This document shows, piece by piece, positions 1 to 9,790 of a stretch of DNA of 24,903 nucleotides. How positions within the stretch are numbered: the stretch's first letter is position 1; each line of letters opens with the position of its first letter. Both the position numbers and the translations under genes were made by a program. Below the pieces are notes generated by a model, which was given only the letters and a program-made list of their open reading frames with translations, was not told where the DNA came from and searched no databases. Source of the stretch: Pelargonium cotyledonis (Eukaryota > Streptophyta > Magnoliopsida > Geraniales > Geraniaceae); contig JAYMTA010000722.1 of the NCBI GenBank assembly GCA_036897625.1, positions 1 to 24,903 on the forward strand, written 5' to 3'.

Positions 1-200
1 ACACTACACATCTCTCTTATTCTCTACCATAGCTTTTAGGTTCTTGCATCGACCAATGATCAATGTTAGTGTTGTTTTCATGTTTCCAAACCCAATATCA
101 TTTCTCTTTCAACTCCTATTCCTATATATGAGAATGAGAAAGATTTGACGAGGAGACATCATATGCTTGCTTTGCATGTGGACCATGCATCATCATCATG

Positions 201-218
201 GTAATATATATATATATT
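201..218. repeat. TA dinucleotide microsatellite
   Basis: About seven to eight alternating TA units, directly visible. No function inferred. Confidence 0.7.
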
Positions 219-296
219 ATTGCGCTGACACGTTAAGAGTTGTACGTTGTAGTCTTGTCCATGTGTTAGAGTAGATGTCTTGAAATTATTTTAAGT

Positions 297-760
297 GTTG
301 AAGCCAGAGTTGGAGGCTTAAATTGATCTAAGTACTCGATCGATACCTGCGCAAGAGTAGTACACCATTGACAGAGACCCGGGTGTGTTCCCAAAAAACT
401 GTCTCGATTGTGAGAGTACGAATCTTTACTAGATGAATACGAGTCACATGCATTTCGCTAGGGAGGAATCTAAAGAGTATTTTCAGAGAGAGAGAGTCGA
501 TAAAGTATATGGTAAACAACTGTGAGATTGTGAAATCATTTCCTTCTACCAACAAAGAGGCATTTATACTAACAAGTTAAGCTCGTCACGTGTCATCGTG
601 TGGTTGGTGTTGGAGGAGCGGAAGTTCTAGACTTTTGGGTGCGCTGAACATGAGCATCAAATGAGATTCGAAACTCCTGTATGTCTTTCAAGCACTACAG
701 GTCAGAGTGAAACCCCTTAAGAGCCTCTACCACTTCAATAACTAACGTCGTATTTTCCAA
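297..760 (-). mobile_element. Possible LTR fragment (retrotransposon promoter), minus strand
   Basis: Read on the minus strand, this stretch has a TATA-like AGTATAAATG (561-570). A leader-like region follows with a CT run, a TCTCACAATC phrase and a GGGTCTCTG phrase, the kind of U3-R-U5 composition seen in plant LTRs. On the plus strand a TG at 297 could be an LTR edge. I found no matching second LTR, primer-binding site or target duplication, so this could equally be unrelated intergenic DNA. Confidence 0.22.
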
Positions 761-1250
761 ACAGAGCGAGAGACTATTGAAGGTGACTTGCATGGAAATG
801 TTAAAGTCTTAATTGGAGGTGATCTGAGGAAGCATAAAGCTTTTTTGAGTCCCATTAAGAGGGGAGTCTTCTTGAATCCCGATGAGACAGTGAGTCTTTT
901 GGGTTCCCGATGTGGCGGTAAGCCTTTTGGATTCCCAATAAGGCAGGGAGTCTTGATTGTTATTCATTAGATGGGCTAATTGTTGTAACTTCCTTTGTGG
1001 TCCTGGAATTAGCTTGGCTCACAAAAAAAATACCGAACGATTCAAAAGACAAAATTATCGTTTTGGTCGCGACCAAGTAATACTCAACAATTAGATATGA
1101 TCGCAACTGCCTCTTCTTTTTTTGATCGGCAATAGGTACTTATATTCAATGTAAAAAATTACATGAAAAAAGTACATTTAACACTAAAAAAAAACAAAAA
1201 AACAACAATAAAAAAAATTGGCTTGTCAAGCCATGAGTGTGAGTTGATAA

Positions 1251-1455
1251 TCTCCATTGGAATGTGTGAGCACAAGCATGAGAAAAATTGGGTAGCTGGG
1301 TCTCTATTGAAGTTTGTGAGCACGTGCATGAGGGAAACCGTGATAGTGTGGAAACCGAAGATGTGAGCTGAAACCGGGAAAGTGGTTCTCCATTGGAGCT
1401 TGTGAGCACGTGATTGAGGGAAATCGTGTAGTGTGGAAACCGAAGAGGTGGGCTG
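1251..1455. repeat. Degenerate tandem repeats sharing a TGTGAGCAC core
   Basis: Three related blocks begin near 1251, 1301 and 1386. Each opens with a variant of TCTCCATTGGA, followed by TGTGAGCAC and a GCATGAGGGAAA-like phrase. The last two also share GTGTGGAAACCGAAGA. Spacing is uneven (about 50 and 85 bp), so these are decayed duplications. Frames read through them are by-products of the repeats. Confidence 0.55.
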
Positions 1456-1984
1456 CTGAACTTTGGGTTGGACCAGAGGAGGCAGCCAGTGAGAGATTTC
1501 CGGAGTTACTCGACGACAAATCTCCATGCAACCGCCTCTTCTTGCTAGCGACTAAGTTTTGCATGAACGTGTGAGACGGTGTTTTTGTGAGCACAATTTC
1601 CTTGATCGCTGAACAATCTTTTTCAATCATGAATCATGCGATTAGGAGCATGTTTTAGGTGCGCAGATTGATCATGCGATTTGAGACACTCTCAATTGTG
1701 CTTTGAGTTATGTGATACACACAAATTTTTTCAAATAATATAATAAAAATACAAAATTATCCCTCAAAAATTCAAAAAGCATTTTTTGTCTATCCATTAA
1801 GCCTTGGATTTTTTAAATATACCAATTATCTAAAAATATATATTGCAAGAAAAAATTCACAAATAAATTTTCAAAACTTAAACACAGTTAACATATTTTA
1901 GGGATAATTGAAACAGTTTAAACTACATTTATCAATGTGCATAACATGAAAGATTTCAAGTAGTCACGTTCAATTAGCCCTTCT

Positions 1985-2315
1985 AATTAGGTCCTCAAAC
2001 TTTGATGTTTTGACTCAATTTACTCCTTGAACTATTTTATCCGAAAATAGTCTTTGAACTTTTATGTTTCGCCTCAATTTGGTTCATGAACTTTGTGTGG
2101 ACCCGAATGATCCGTAAACTTTCACAATTTTGGGTCAATATGTGAACGTTCATGGACTATTTCGAGTCAATATATGAAACTTTAGCGACCATTTCAAGTC
2201 AAAATAAAGTTCAGAGACCAAATTAGGTCGAAACACGAAAGTTCAGAGACTATTTTTAGTTTAAAAAGAATTAAGGACTAATTAGATCAAAACATCAAAA
2301 TTTAGGGACCAAATT
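1985..2315. mobile_element. Foldback MITE with arms covering most of its length
   Basis: The left end (GGTCCTCAAACTTTGATGTT near 1990) and the right end, reverse-complemented, match with a few mismatches. Pairing continues inward: AATAGTCTTTGAACTTT on the left against AAGTTCAGAGACTATTT on the right, and TTGGTTCATGAACT against AGTTCAGAGACCAA. The transcript could fold into an imperfect hairpin of roughly 150 bp. No transposase is present and I could not fix the target duplication. Long-arm foldback elements of this type in plants are usually treated as Mutator-like or unclassified MITEs. Confidence 0.65.
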
Positions 2316-2953
2316 TGGTCTTTTTGTAATTATTATACAAGTATGAACTATGAAGGGGTCCAATGATGCCTTACCTTTCATTTCTGTAGAAACAATAAAA
2401 TATCAACTTCTATTATTCACAACAGTGTGTGGTGTGTGTGGGCATAAACAGAGATCCAAAAATAGCTTGAAGCTGGTCACAGCCTATGGCATGGCAGCAA
2501 TATTATTGTACTCTACAATACCGTCACATGTCACCACCACAAACACATCATTTGCTAAACCATATCACCTTTGCATATCCAAAGAGCCATTAACATGCAT
2601 TTGAAAACTGTAAAAAACACACATCTCGAACAAACGAAGAACGAGCATTATTGAAGCTGTAATGTGGGTGCCACACCGTCAAACAACTCACAAGTACACA
2701 ACTTTCTATCTTGTTTGTTATTCGCTATTCGAAATAACACTTGACTAGTATGTCCGACTTTTTATCTGTTACGCAGATGTATTCGGATTATTTGCAGACA
2801 TGAATGAGACTGAGGAGGAGAGAGAAGACGATAACTTAACACAACTCAGAGCACAATTGCACCCTAATCAAACACCTATCTCTAGACTCTAAACCGACCT
2901 TGATGCCTATGGGTTTTATTTGTTTCTTAGCCAACCCCCGGAATTATTAGCAT
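2316..2953. other. Region downstream of the Pur-alpha gene, partly its likely 3' UTR
   Basis: No gene is visible. The part closest to 2953 should be the 3' untranslated region of the minus-strand Pur-alpha gene. Small open frames here have no family resemblance. Confidence 0.5.
2915..2920 (-). terminator. Candidate AATAAA polyadenylation signal of the Pur-alpha gene
   Basis: The plus strand reads TTTATT, so the minus-strand transcript reads AATAAA, about 34 nt after the stop codon at 2954-2956. That is close to the stop, and plant poly(A) signals are loose, so the real site may lie further downstream. Confidence 0.3.
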
Positions 2954-5900
2954 TCATCTTTGTGGGGTATCCACTGTCCTAACATTCGCCCCCGTCATTC
3001 CTTCAATTCGGTCTTTAGTGATCTCCACAAATTGACCCACAATTTCATGGAATTGCTTCAGCCCCGACAATGGCAGGATGATGGACGACCGGTCAGAACC
3101 TGCAACCTGTAAACAGATTTGAGTTTCTAGTGACTCAGTTAACACCAAAAACTTTCAATAACTGAAAAAACTCTGCAAACAGATTTTCTAGTGTTATTAT
3201 CCCAAGTGATTATATCAGAGAAGAAAAAGAGCCTTCAAGGCATACCTCAGATATCCTTAGGAAGTGACCCCTGTTATTGCTTCCAAGATCAAAGAAGAAT
3301 CTCTTTTGATCGGCTCGGATTACTTTTGAAACTCCCATGTTACCAATCTCCTCCTGCGCAGGCAAATCAACTGACCTGTCTACATTCAGGTCCGAGGCTG
3401 GGCCAGGTTGAGTACTGTGGCCAGAGATGAAGCCAGCCCCTACATCATCAGAAAGCCCAACTATACGTTCCGAAGGCTCTGAATTTTGCTGTAACACAAA
3501 CAAAGTGGACAGAAAGAAAATTAGAAACGTGAGTTCCTTGACAAATGTTTCTAGGGTGATACTTTGGAGGAGCAAATTAAGCATGTAACATAAAATCACC
3601 TGATTGGGCAGCATGAAAAGCCTAGATGCTTCATTGATCTCTGCCAAGATGTTCCTGAATGCAGCCCAACCTTCATCCCGGGCATTTCCTGCAGGAACAA
3701 TAATAGTACTGCGGTTCCTACTAACAGAAGCTTCAGATACCTAGACAAACAAATCCATTTTGGACAACAAATCAAATAATTCACATCTTTGAAGTCCTTA
3801 ATCCGAAAAGAAATTATTGTTTAAAAATGAAAGCATGCTACAGATACAACATCTCAAATCACATTCTAGCATCATGCTGGAAAAATTAGGAATTATTGAA
3901 CAGATATTGCTAAAATAGTGAATATTTCCTCCTGTGTAGGTCAAGTCAAAGCATTGTGAACTTAAAGAGTTAAAGTAAAAGACAGTTTGTTTCTCACAAT
4001 TTTCACCACTAAGAATTTTATGCGCTCATATGGAATTCCAACCACAAAATATGAGTAACACAGCCCAGAAGTGATATTGATTAAAACTTTAAATAAGATT
4101 TCCTGTATATATCTGGCCTTTTCACAGTGAATAATCAACATGAAACTGAATCATCTACCAGTGCTTCCAGCAAATGATGAAAATCTCAGCATATCTTTTA
4201 TTTGTTTATACTCCTTAAGTCCCCCAATAAGTTTCACGTTTCACTTGTATTTCTGTCACAATGTAAGTGTCCTGTTTCCTTTTCAATTAGGAAGTTAAGT
4301 ATGCATGAATTACCAATAAGTTTCACATTTCACTTGTATTTTTGTCACAATGTAAGTGTCTTGTTTCCTTTTTAATTAGGAAGTTAATTATGCATGAATT
4401 ACCAATAATGTCCATATAATACATTAGTTTGTATCCCTTCAGTTTGTTACAACACATTAGACATGTGCATAGGGATAGAAGAGGAAATAAACAACACTAA
4501 CTAACTTCTCTTTAATCTTTCTCAAAATAAAAAGGACACTTGTTCTAGGACGGAAGGAGTACATATTAACTTAATTCTGAGCAATCAAGCAAATACCTGT
4601 TCAAACACATACAGAACTTTCTAGACAGATTCAAATTTTCTGGTTTTGAGATACTGTAACTTTCTCTTCTTTTCCATTGCAAAACTTCTTCATATGAAGT
4701 TTCTTGTTTGTCGGAAAATTCTAAAATAGGAATGATCCAAGGGAAGGAAAAAAAATTCTCTATAAAAGTATATGATAAGATAACAGACAAAAGCAATGTT
4801 TAGGAGGGAAACATTAAGAATGAATTACAGAGAACAAGAAACTTGAGTATTGGGATTTCCAGTAAGATGCAGGAAAAGGGCAGGGTGGGAGAGTATATTT
4901 TTGTGGCAATTATATTTCTCTAAGAAGTATGACGATTTGACAGGGAAATTCTTAGTGGAGTATACAGAAGAAACCAAAAAAAGGATTTTGAAGATTTGGC
5001 GAAGAGTGTAACTTTTTTAAATGTCAGCTATGAAGTATGAACAAAATCCCTTGATGTTTGTTCATGTTATATTGCAGTAAGTTTCATGGCTGTGCTTTGC
5101 AGTAAGGAATAATAAAAGTATAGAACTCAGGAAAGGTTGGCAAGAAGATACTACTTGTTTTGGATTTTAAAGATTGAATGGGTCCTCATTAAGCAGAAGT
5201 GGTTAACGCTGTTTTCAGTTAATATCACTACTCTTTTTGTTGGGTCAAATGACCAAGCTCTCGCTGGGTCAGTTGTAAGATGACAAGCAATGAGCTCAGA
5301 TTACAAGAGGAGAAGATAACTAGAGATTAAAGTTCAGGTTAGAGATACAAAGGTCAAATAAGAGAAGAGGATGCACACACCAAATGTAACCAGATAAGAG
5401 CAACCAAACTCATAAGGCAATACCTTAGGACACTATTTTCATTCTTAACATCCATAAAATTTAGAAAAATGAAGTAAAATGGAATTGTAACACACTGAAT
5501 AGCAAAGGATGCCAAGGATTCCACAGTAAGAGATATGGTAATTTCTCAATGAAAGATACTGTAAAATTCAAGAAAGTATAATGCAATTACTACTATCCTC
5601 ATCACCAATTGGTTCAATTGACATGATTCATTACAGCATGCGAAGAGGGTAAGGGCTTGTATCCAATTAAAATTCAAGTTGGGAGGCTATCCTCATTATG
5701 TGCTCACCTTTGGAAGAAAAAAAATTGGACAAGTTGTCAATGGGTTTGAGTCTGATGTATATTTCAAGAAATAAAATCCTAGACCAAAATTAGCCTGGAC
5801 AAATTTAGTAAGTTTAAAGAAGACGAACAACACCAATAAAGAGGCCACAATGGGGCCTGATGGACACCTCAGAAATCAGAATCTACAAGATCCCAGCTCT

Positions 5901-7618
5901 TATTAATTTGATATTCCATTCACCAAAAAAAATAAAATAAATAACACTTCTTTGCCTCCCTCCAATTATAACACATTAACCAATGGCTTTATTTTTCATT
6001 ATTAGTCAACAACCCAAGTGCTAAAACACACATAAGCCAGATGAGTCCAAACAGAAAAAATGTGAAAGATCACATGTCTCTAGACAGTGGAGGGTGTATC
6101 AACATATTGAGCAGTGTTACTATTATGTGTTCCTACGTCTCTGTTTCACACGTATAAAGCAAGCTTTTACAGAGTATCTCCTCTCCAAGTCCTCAGTAAT
6201 AAAAATGATGTTACGCACATCTAACAGTATACTTATGTTCGACATATGTTTTTATGCCCTTAACTTCATTTGAGTTCACGTCTTATAACTTATAATGAGA
6301 TGATGAACTGAAAAAAAGATGAGGGTTAGCCACTTGCCAGTATGATTGCTCAACTTTGGCTTTCTACATATGAAGCACCTCTCATGATTGTGTTAGGACC
6401 ATTAGGCTTAGGCGATAAATTAGGCAATAAACACCCAAACACTTTCCATACAGTATTATGTACTTCAATAAATATTTGCTAATCATTGCAATTCACTGAT
6501 TTAAGAGATTCGAATAACTAAACTACCATATTTTGACAAGGGTATTATTGTTAATTACCATAACTATAAATGGTATAAGTATGTAAGGATAGAAAAAGTA
6601 CTTACTATTCAAACTCTTTCTCTAACACACAGCACACATCTTCTGTTCTTTTTAAATAAAAATAACTTTCTTTCTGATTGAATATGCAACAGAAATTATA
6701 GCCAAAAGAGCAAAGGGAGGTGCCGTTGAGGTTCATTGACCGATCCATGTCATATCAAAGATGGAGCAAAGATCATAGTTAGTACAAAAGTTTGCGCAGT
6801 AAAATGGAGCAAATCATTTAGAAAATTTCCTCACTCTAGGGCTAGTACAAAAAGATTGTAGATAAGGGGCAGGTTAGAACAGAAGTTCCTGAATACTTTC
6901 TTTGTCTCCTCCCAAGATACCATAGCCTCATTTTATAAATTACAACAACAAAAGGGATGAGAATATCAAACACTAAATTGAGCAATCAAACATCACTTGC
7001 ACTGTGCATTCTTCTCAAATGACAGCCCCAATTCAACCACAAACCTAACTCATGTACCAACATAAAAGAATTCCAAAAATTAAACAACACGACAAAAGTC
7101 AAATTAACAACTGCACATCCAACAAAGAAAATAAGCAAAGAGGTAAAGCGGTTACCTTCAAAAACCGCCCCCTCCTATTTTCCCCAATGTCGAAGTAAAA
7201 CACCTAAGTAGAATAACAACCCTCATTAACAACAGCTAAATAGAAACATAACCATCATTAACAACAACTAAACACAAACCAAAAGTAGCACCACACACAC
7301 AAATAAATAAATAAAAATGCAAAATTTGAAAATTTAGAAATATGCCTTCGTGTCTAGCTGCAATTCTTTGCTAAAAACCTCCTGATCGTCGGAATTGACG
7401 TAGTAATTGAAGAGATCCAAAAACCACGAAATACCCGAAAAGGGTACGATGATGGTGGACCTGGTCGCCGACGTCTTCTCGGAAATCTTGAGGTATCGCC
7501 CCCGTGGATTCTCCTTGAGGTCAAAGTAGAAGGGCTTTTGCTCCCCCTGCAGCGTTTTACACAGCAGCTCCATATCATTCCCTCCGCCTCCGCCTCCGCC
7601 GCCGGAACTCCCCTCCAT
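2954..7618 (-). CDS. PURA1: Pur-alpha single-stranded nucleic-acid-binding protein (complete, 5 exons, 285 aa)
   Basis: Exons in transcript order: 7618-7346, 7203-7156, 3740-3600, 3488-3246 and 3106-2954, giving 858 nt and 285 residues. All junctions are phase 0. The start is the ATG before a Gly-rich leader (MEGSS then eight Gly); an upstream in-frame ATG at 7630 would add only four residues. Three PUR repeats are visible: FYFDLKENPRGRYLKISEK from residue 30, VFYFDIGENRRGRFLKVSEA from 92, and RFFFDLGSNNRGHFLRISE from 217. Each is followed by an RSTIIVP or RSSIILP strand. The family binds purine-rich single-stranded DNA and RNA in the nucleus and cytoplasm. In Arabidopsis, Pur-alpha has been linked to telo-box promoter motifs. 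Length fits the plant family (about 295 aa). Intron 1 appears to start with GC rather than GT. The other three introns are GT-AG. The nearest gene upstream is divergent. Confidence 0.94.
4211..4559. mobile_element. Stowaway-type MITE (Tc1/mariner group), in Pur-alpha intron 2
   Basis: The ends are CTCCTTAAGTCCCCCAATAAG on the left and, reverse-complemented, CTCCTTCCGTCCTAGAACAA on the right. They are flanked by TA at 4209-4210 and at 4560-4561. The CTCC(C/T)TCCGTCC terminus and TA target duplication are classic for plant Stowaway elements. It is 349 bp and non-coding. The left terminus is more diverged than the right. An 89 bp segment inside it is duplicated in tandem. Confidence 0.75.
4224..4408. 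repeat. 89 bp tandem duplication inside the Stowaway MITE
   Basis: Copy 1 runs 4224-4312 and copy 2 runs 4313-4401. A third copy starts with CCAATAA at 4402 and stops. The copies differ by only a few substitutions, for example TTTCACGTTTCAC against TTTCACATTTCAC. Confidence 0.9.
7204..7345 (-). other. Intron 1 of the Pur-alpha gene with a GC donor (GC-AG)
   Basis: Exon 1 must end after LQLDTK to join VFYFDIG in exon 2, as the repeat family requires. The transcript there reads AAG followed by GCATAT, and the acceptor is TACTTAG. No GT donor nearby preserves the conserved residues. GC-AG introns are a known minority class handled by the major spliceosome. A single-base change from GT or a sequence error would look the same. 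Confidence 0.75.
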
Positions 7619-7770
7619 TGCCCAAAGCAAAAACGAAACTGTACCTACCGCAGTTCACTGAGAACGCAGCCAAAAATGCAATCTTTAGAGCAAAATCGCG
7701 AGAAGGAACTGAAAATCGAACTGGGTTCTGGAGAAAAAGAGTAGGTCGGATCTGGGTTTTGGTTTGGGGA

Positions 7771-7779
7771 TTAGGGTTT
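7771..7779 (-). promoter_or_regulatory. Telo-box (AAACCCTAA) in the Pur-alpha 5' region
   Basis: The plus strand reads TTAGGGTTT, so the gene strand reads AAACCCTAA, about 153 nt before the ATG at 7618. Telo-boxes are frequent near the transcription start of plant translation and cell-cycle genes. Whether this one is in the promoter or the 5' UTR cannot be told from sequence. Confidence 0.55.
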
Positions 7780-8101
7780 GGGACGAAGGAGGAGGAAGTA
7801 GGATGGGAATTGACTTGGCCCCATACCGACGAAAGTGTTAAAATTGAAATTAAAAAAACGCTATTGCTGTTGTGTTGTGTTGTTTTGTATCTCACACTGA
7901 AAATTCAACCAAATTAGCGTTTTTTACGCTTTGCTTTATTTGTGCAGTAAAGCTTCTTTTATTGTTTCAACTTTAAACAATCTTTTTGGGGATTTGTGTT
8001 TTTTCTCTTTTACAGTATTTTCTTCTTCTTCTTTCCGATTGATAGGAGAGGTGTTGACTTTTTTTTATTTGACATAACATAAATGTGTAAAGGGTCAAAT
8101 A

Positions 8102-8141
8102 CTAGGGTTTTAGATGTAAAGTCAAGCTATTGAAACCCTAG
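8102..8141. promoter_or_regulatory. Inverted pair of telo-box-like motifs
   Basis: CTAGGGTTT at 8102-8110 faces AAACCCTAG at 8133-8141, a perfect 9 bp inverted repeat with a 22 bp spacer, about 0.5 kb upstream of the Pur-alpha ATG. Its regulatory role is inferred only from motif identity. Confidence 0.4.
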
Positions 8142-8247
8142 AATTTCAATATGTCCCTTATTTTCTATGAATATACTTTGAATTGTTTTTCTTAACACAC
8201 AAGCGGTATTTTTATTATTAAAGTTCGAAAGGACAAAATAAAGTCTT

Positions 8248-8404
8248 AGGGATGATGCCATGGTAAAAAATACACATCTGCATGTGAGAAGTCGTGAGTT
8301 CAAATCTCATTGCGTCGGGTGGAATAGGACGGGGCTTAAATGTGAGAGTTACATCATATTGTGTAGACCGACTAGCTAGTTTTAAAAAAACAAAAAAAAA
8401 AAAT
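8248..8404 (+). mobile_element. tRNA-derived SINE
   Basis: The head carries an A-box-like GATGATGCCATGG and, about 40 nt on, a B-box-like GAGTTCAAATCTC: the internal RNA polymerase III promoter of tRNA-derived SINEs. A body with a GTGTAGACCGACTAGCTAG phrase follows, ending in an A-rich tail (8382-8403). At about 155 bp the size fits plant SINEs. The target duplication is not convincing; ACAAAATAAAG before and ACAAAAAGAAAAG after are only similar A-rich strings. It does not fold as a functional tRNA. Confidence 0.7.
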
Positions 8405-8772
8405 ACAAAAAGAAAAGCAAAACTCAGTCAAAGCCAAGCGGGGATTACAATACTAGAAATCAAAAGGAAAAAAAAAAGAGGGAAAAAGACTCGACACTCA
8501 ATCGTGAGGGGGAGCAACTTGGATATTACGAAGCCAGTTGATGACCTCCAATTCCGATAATTTAGCTTGGATTCATAGCTCCTTGCAGGAACCCCACAAA
8601 GCCGTGGCCGAGGCAGTGGGGGAGAGGTTGCCAACAAAGGATGAGCGTGACACAACACATAATATCTAAACGAACGGTTCTTGAATTTTATTGGTGCTTA
8701 CATTTCTCTCTTTGTATATATCATCTTTTCCCGTGGACTATATGTTAATTATACCTGAATTATTAAGATAAT
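8405..8772. other. Intergenic, with a short exon-like reading frame on the minus strand
   Basis: On the minus strand, 8640 down to 8498 reads like protein for 47 codons (containing VGNLSPTASATA and ELEVINWLRNIQ), with one in-frame TGA in the middle and a TGA at the end (8498-8500). There is no clear start or splice acceptor. It may be a captured or decayed exon, or chance. I do not recognise the family. Confidence 0.2.
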
Positions 8773-8886
8773 ATTTATCAAATGTGTTTCACCAAGTTGA
8801 ATGAGGGTAGAAAAAATTAAGCACTAACTATTTATCAGATGTGTTCAACCATATTAAATAAGGGTAGAAAAAGTTTAGCGCTAACC
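8773..8886. repeat. 57 bp tandem duplication
   Basis: Unit 1 is 8773-8829 and unit 2 is 8830-8886. Both begin ATTTATCA and share GGGTAGAAAAA and a GC(A/G)CTAAC ending. They differ at roughly ten positions, so the duplication is old. Confidence 0.8.
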
Positions 8887-9055
8887 ATTTGATTTAGAGC
8901 CTAAAAATGAGTGTAGTGGACATTTAAGTGAAGACCAATATGTGTGCATTGAAATTCACATTCCGCATGAAATTAAGTATCAGTTATTGTTTATCAGTAA
9001 TTTCTTATTAAATAGGTAACAATTTATCGTTAAAAAAAGTTGAATCGTATTAATT

Positions 9056-9110
9056 CTGATAAGCTTACGTGCTTATCAGCAATTTTTTTATAAACTCTTC
9101 CAAACACCCC
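9056..9110. mobile_element. Possible MITE terminus
   Basis: CTGATAAGC and GCTTATCAG form an inverted repeat at 9056-9079. Just beyond it, 9100-9110 reads CCAAACACCCC on the plus strand, that is GGGGTGTTTGG on the minus strand, a common MITE end. I cannot find the matching other end in the preceding 400 bp, so the element is truncated or the call is wrong. Confidence 0.25.
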
Positions 9111-9786
9111 TCCAAGATGAGCTCAAGCTAATGTTCAGAAGATGTCATGGTAACCTAGGTCTCCCTATGGTCTTTGGATGAAATAATTTCAGGGCCTACC
9201 TTTTGCGAAGTCTCACTATGACATGAAACTTTCACTTACTAGTCGAGCATATATAAGGTGGTTTAAACCTTATGAATGATCGGAAAAATATATTTAACAC
9301 GACAGTAAAGAGTGTTTACAATTTAGGTCATGACTCGTGACACGGACATAAATAAATGACATGTATTTATAAATAAAAAAATGTATTCAGCCAGACCATT
9401 AACTATGACTAGCAATTTGAATCATGACATTTAACATCTTGTGAGTGTGTGTTCATAGTAAACGGGTTTGTGCATGAAATCATGAATGTTGAATCAAAAT
9501 TCGTTTCGAGTATCACCAGTGCTATTTTTTAAATCGTGTATCATATCATATTGTGAGTCGCATGATATACAACATTTTTTTAAAATTATAATTACAATAC
9601 TTATAAATATGTTTCTTAATATGAATTATATATAGGGTATAATGTATATAAGTTAATTGATATAAAGTTACATCAGTTAAACTAATAAACTGATGACACC
9701 TCATTTTTTTAAAATTAAAACCCAATTTTTACTTTCAAAAACATTATCCAAAAGTTGGTGACATTCTAACTCAAAACCAAAAAACA
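9111..9786. other. Intergenic, nothing recognised
   Basis: AT-rich DNA without an open frame of note, repeat or known motif. Confidence 0.5.
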
Positions 9787-9790
9787 TTAA

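Larger units (their letters stand above)
1..1984. other. Intergenic region, no supportable gene
   Basis: I see no coding region here. The open frames are short, lack splice context and resemble no family I know. The stretch is AT-rich. It contains a short TA microsatellite (201-218), a possible LTR-derived promoter stretch read on the minus strand (about 297-760), a pair of related purine-rich phrases around 845-950, and degenerate tandem repeats at 1251-1455. From about 1690 to 1984 it is plain AT-rich DNA. Confidence 0.6.
3741..7155 (-). other. Long intron 2 (3.4 kb) of the Pur-alpha gene
   Basis: The donor is AAG/GTAACC at 7156/7155 and the acceptor is TGTCTAG before 3740. The intron is AT-rich and holds one recognisable insertion, a Stowaway-type MITE at 4211-4559. 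I see no other gene in it on either strand. Its short open frames (for example 4566-4796 minus) have no family features. Confidence 0.8.

Noticed and set aside
1146-1630. Several overlapping open frames on the minus strand
   Set aside because: They run through degenerate tandem repeats and poly(A) stretches, repeat the same phrases in different frames, and show no domain or splice structure.
4224-4408. CRISPR-like or satellite array
   Set aside because: Only two full 89 bp units, contiguous and without spacers, within a plant MITE.
7575-7917. Open frames on both strands around the Pur-alpha start
   Set aside because: They cover the Gly-codon repeat and 5' UTR in other frames. Only the frame starting at 7618 continues into the PUR repeats.
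8248-8330. A genuine tRNA gene
   Set aside because: A- and B-box-like motifs are present, but no cloverleaf or acceptor stem forms, and an A-rich SINE tail follows.
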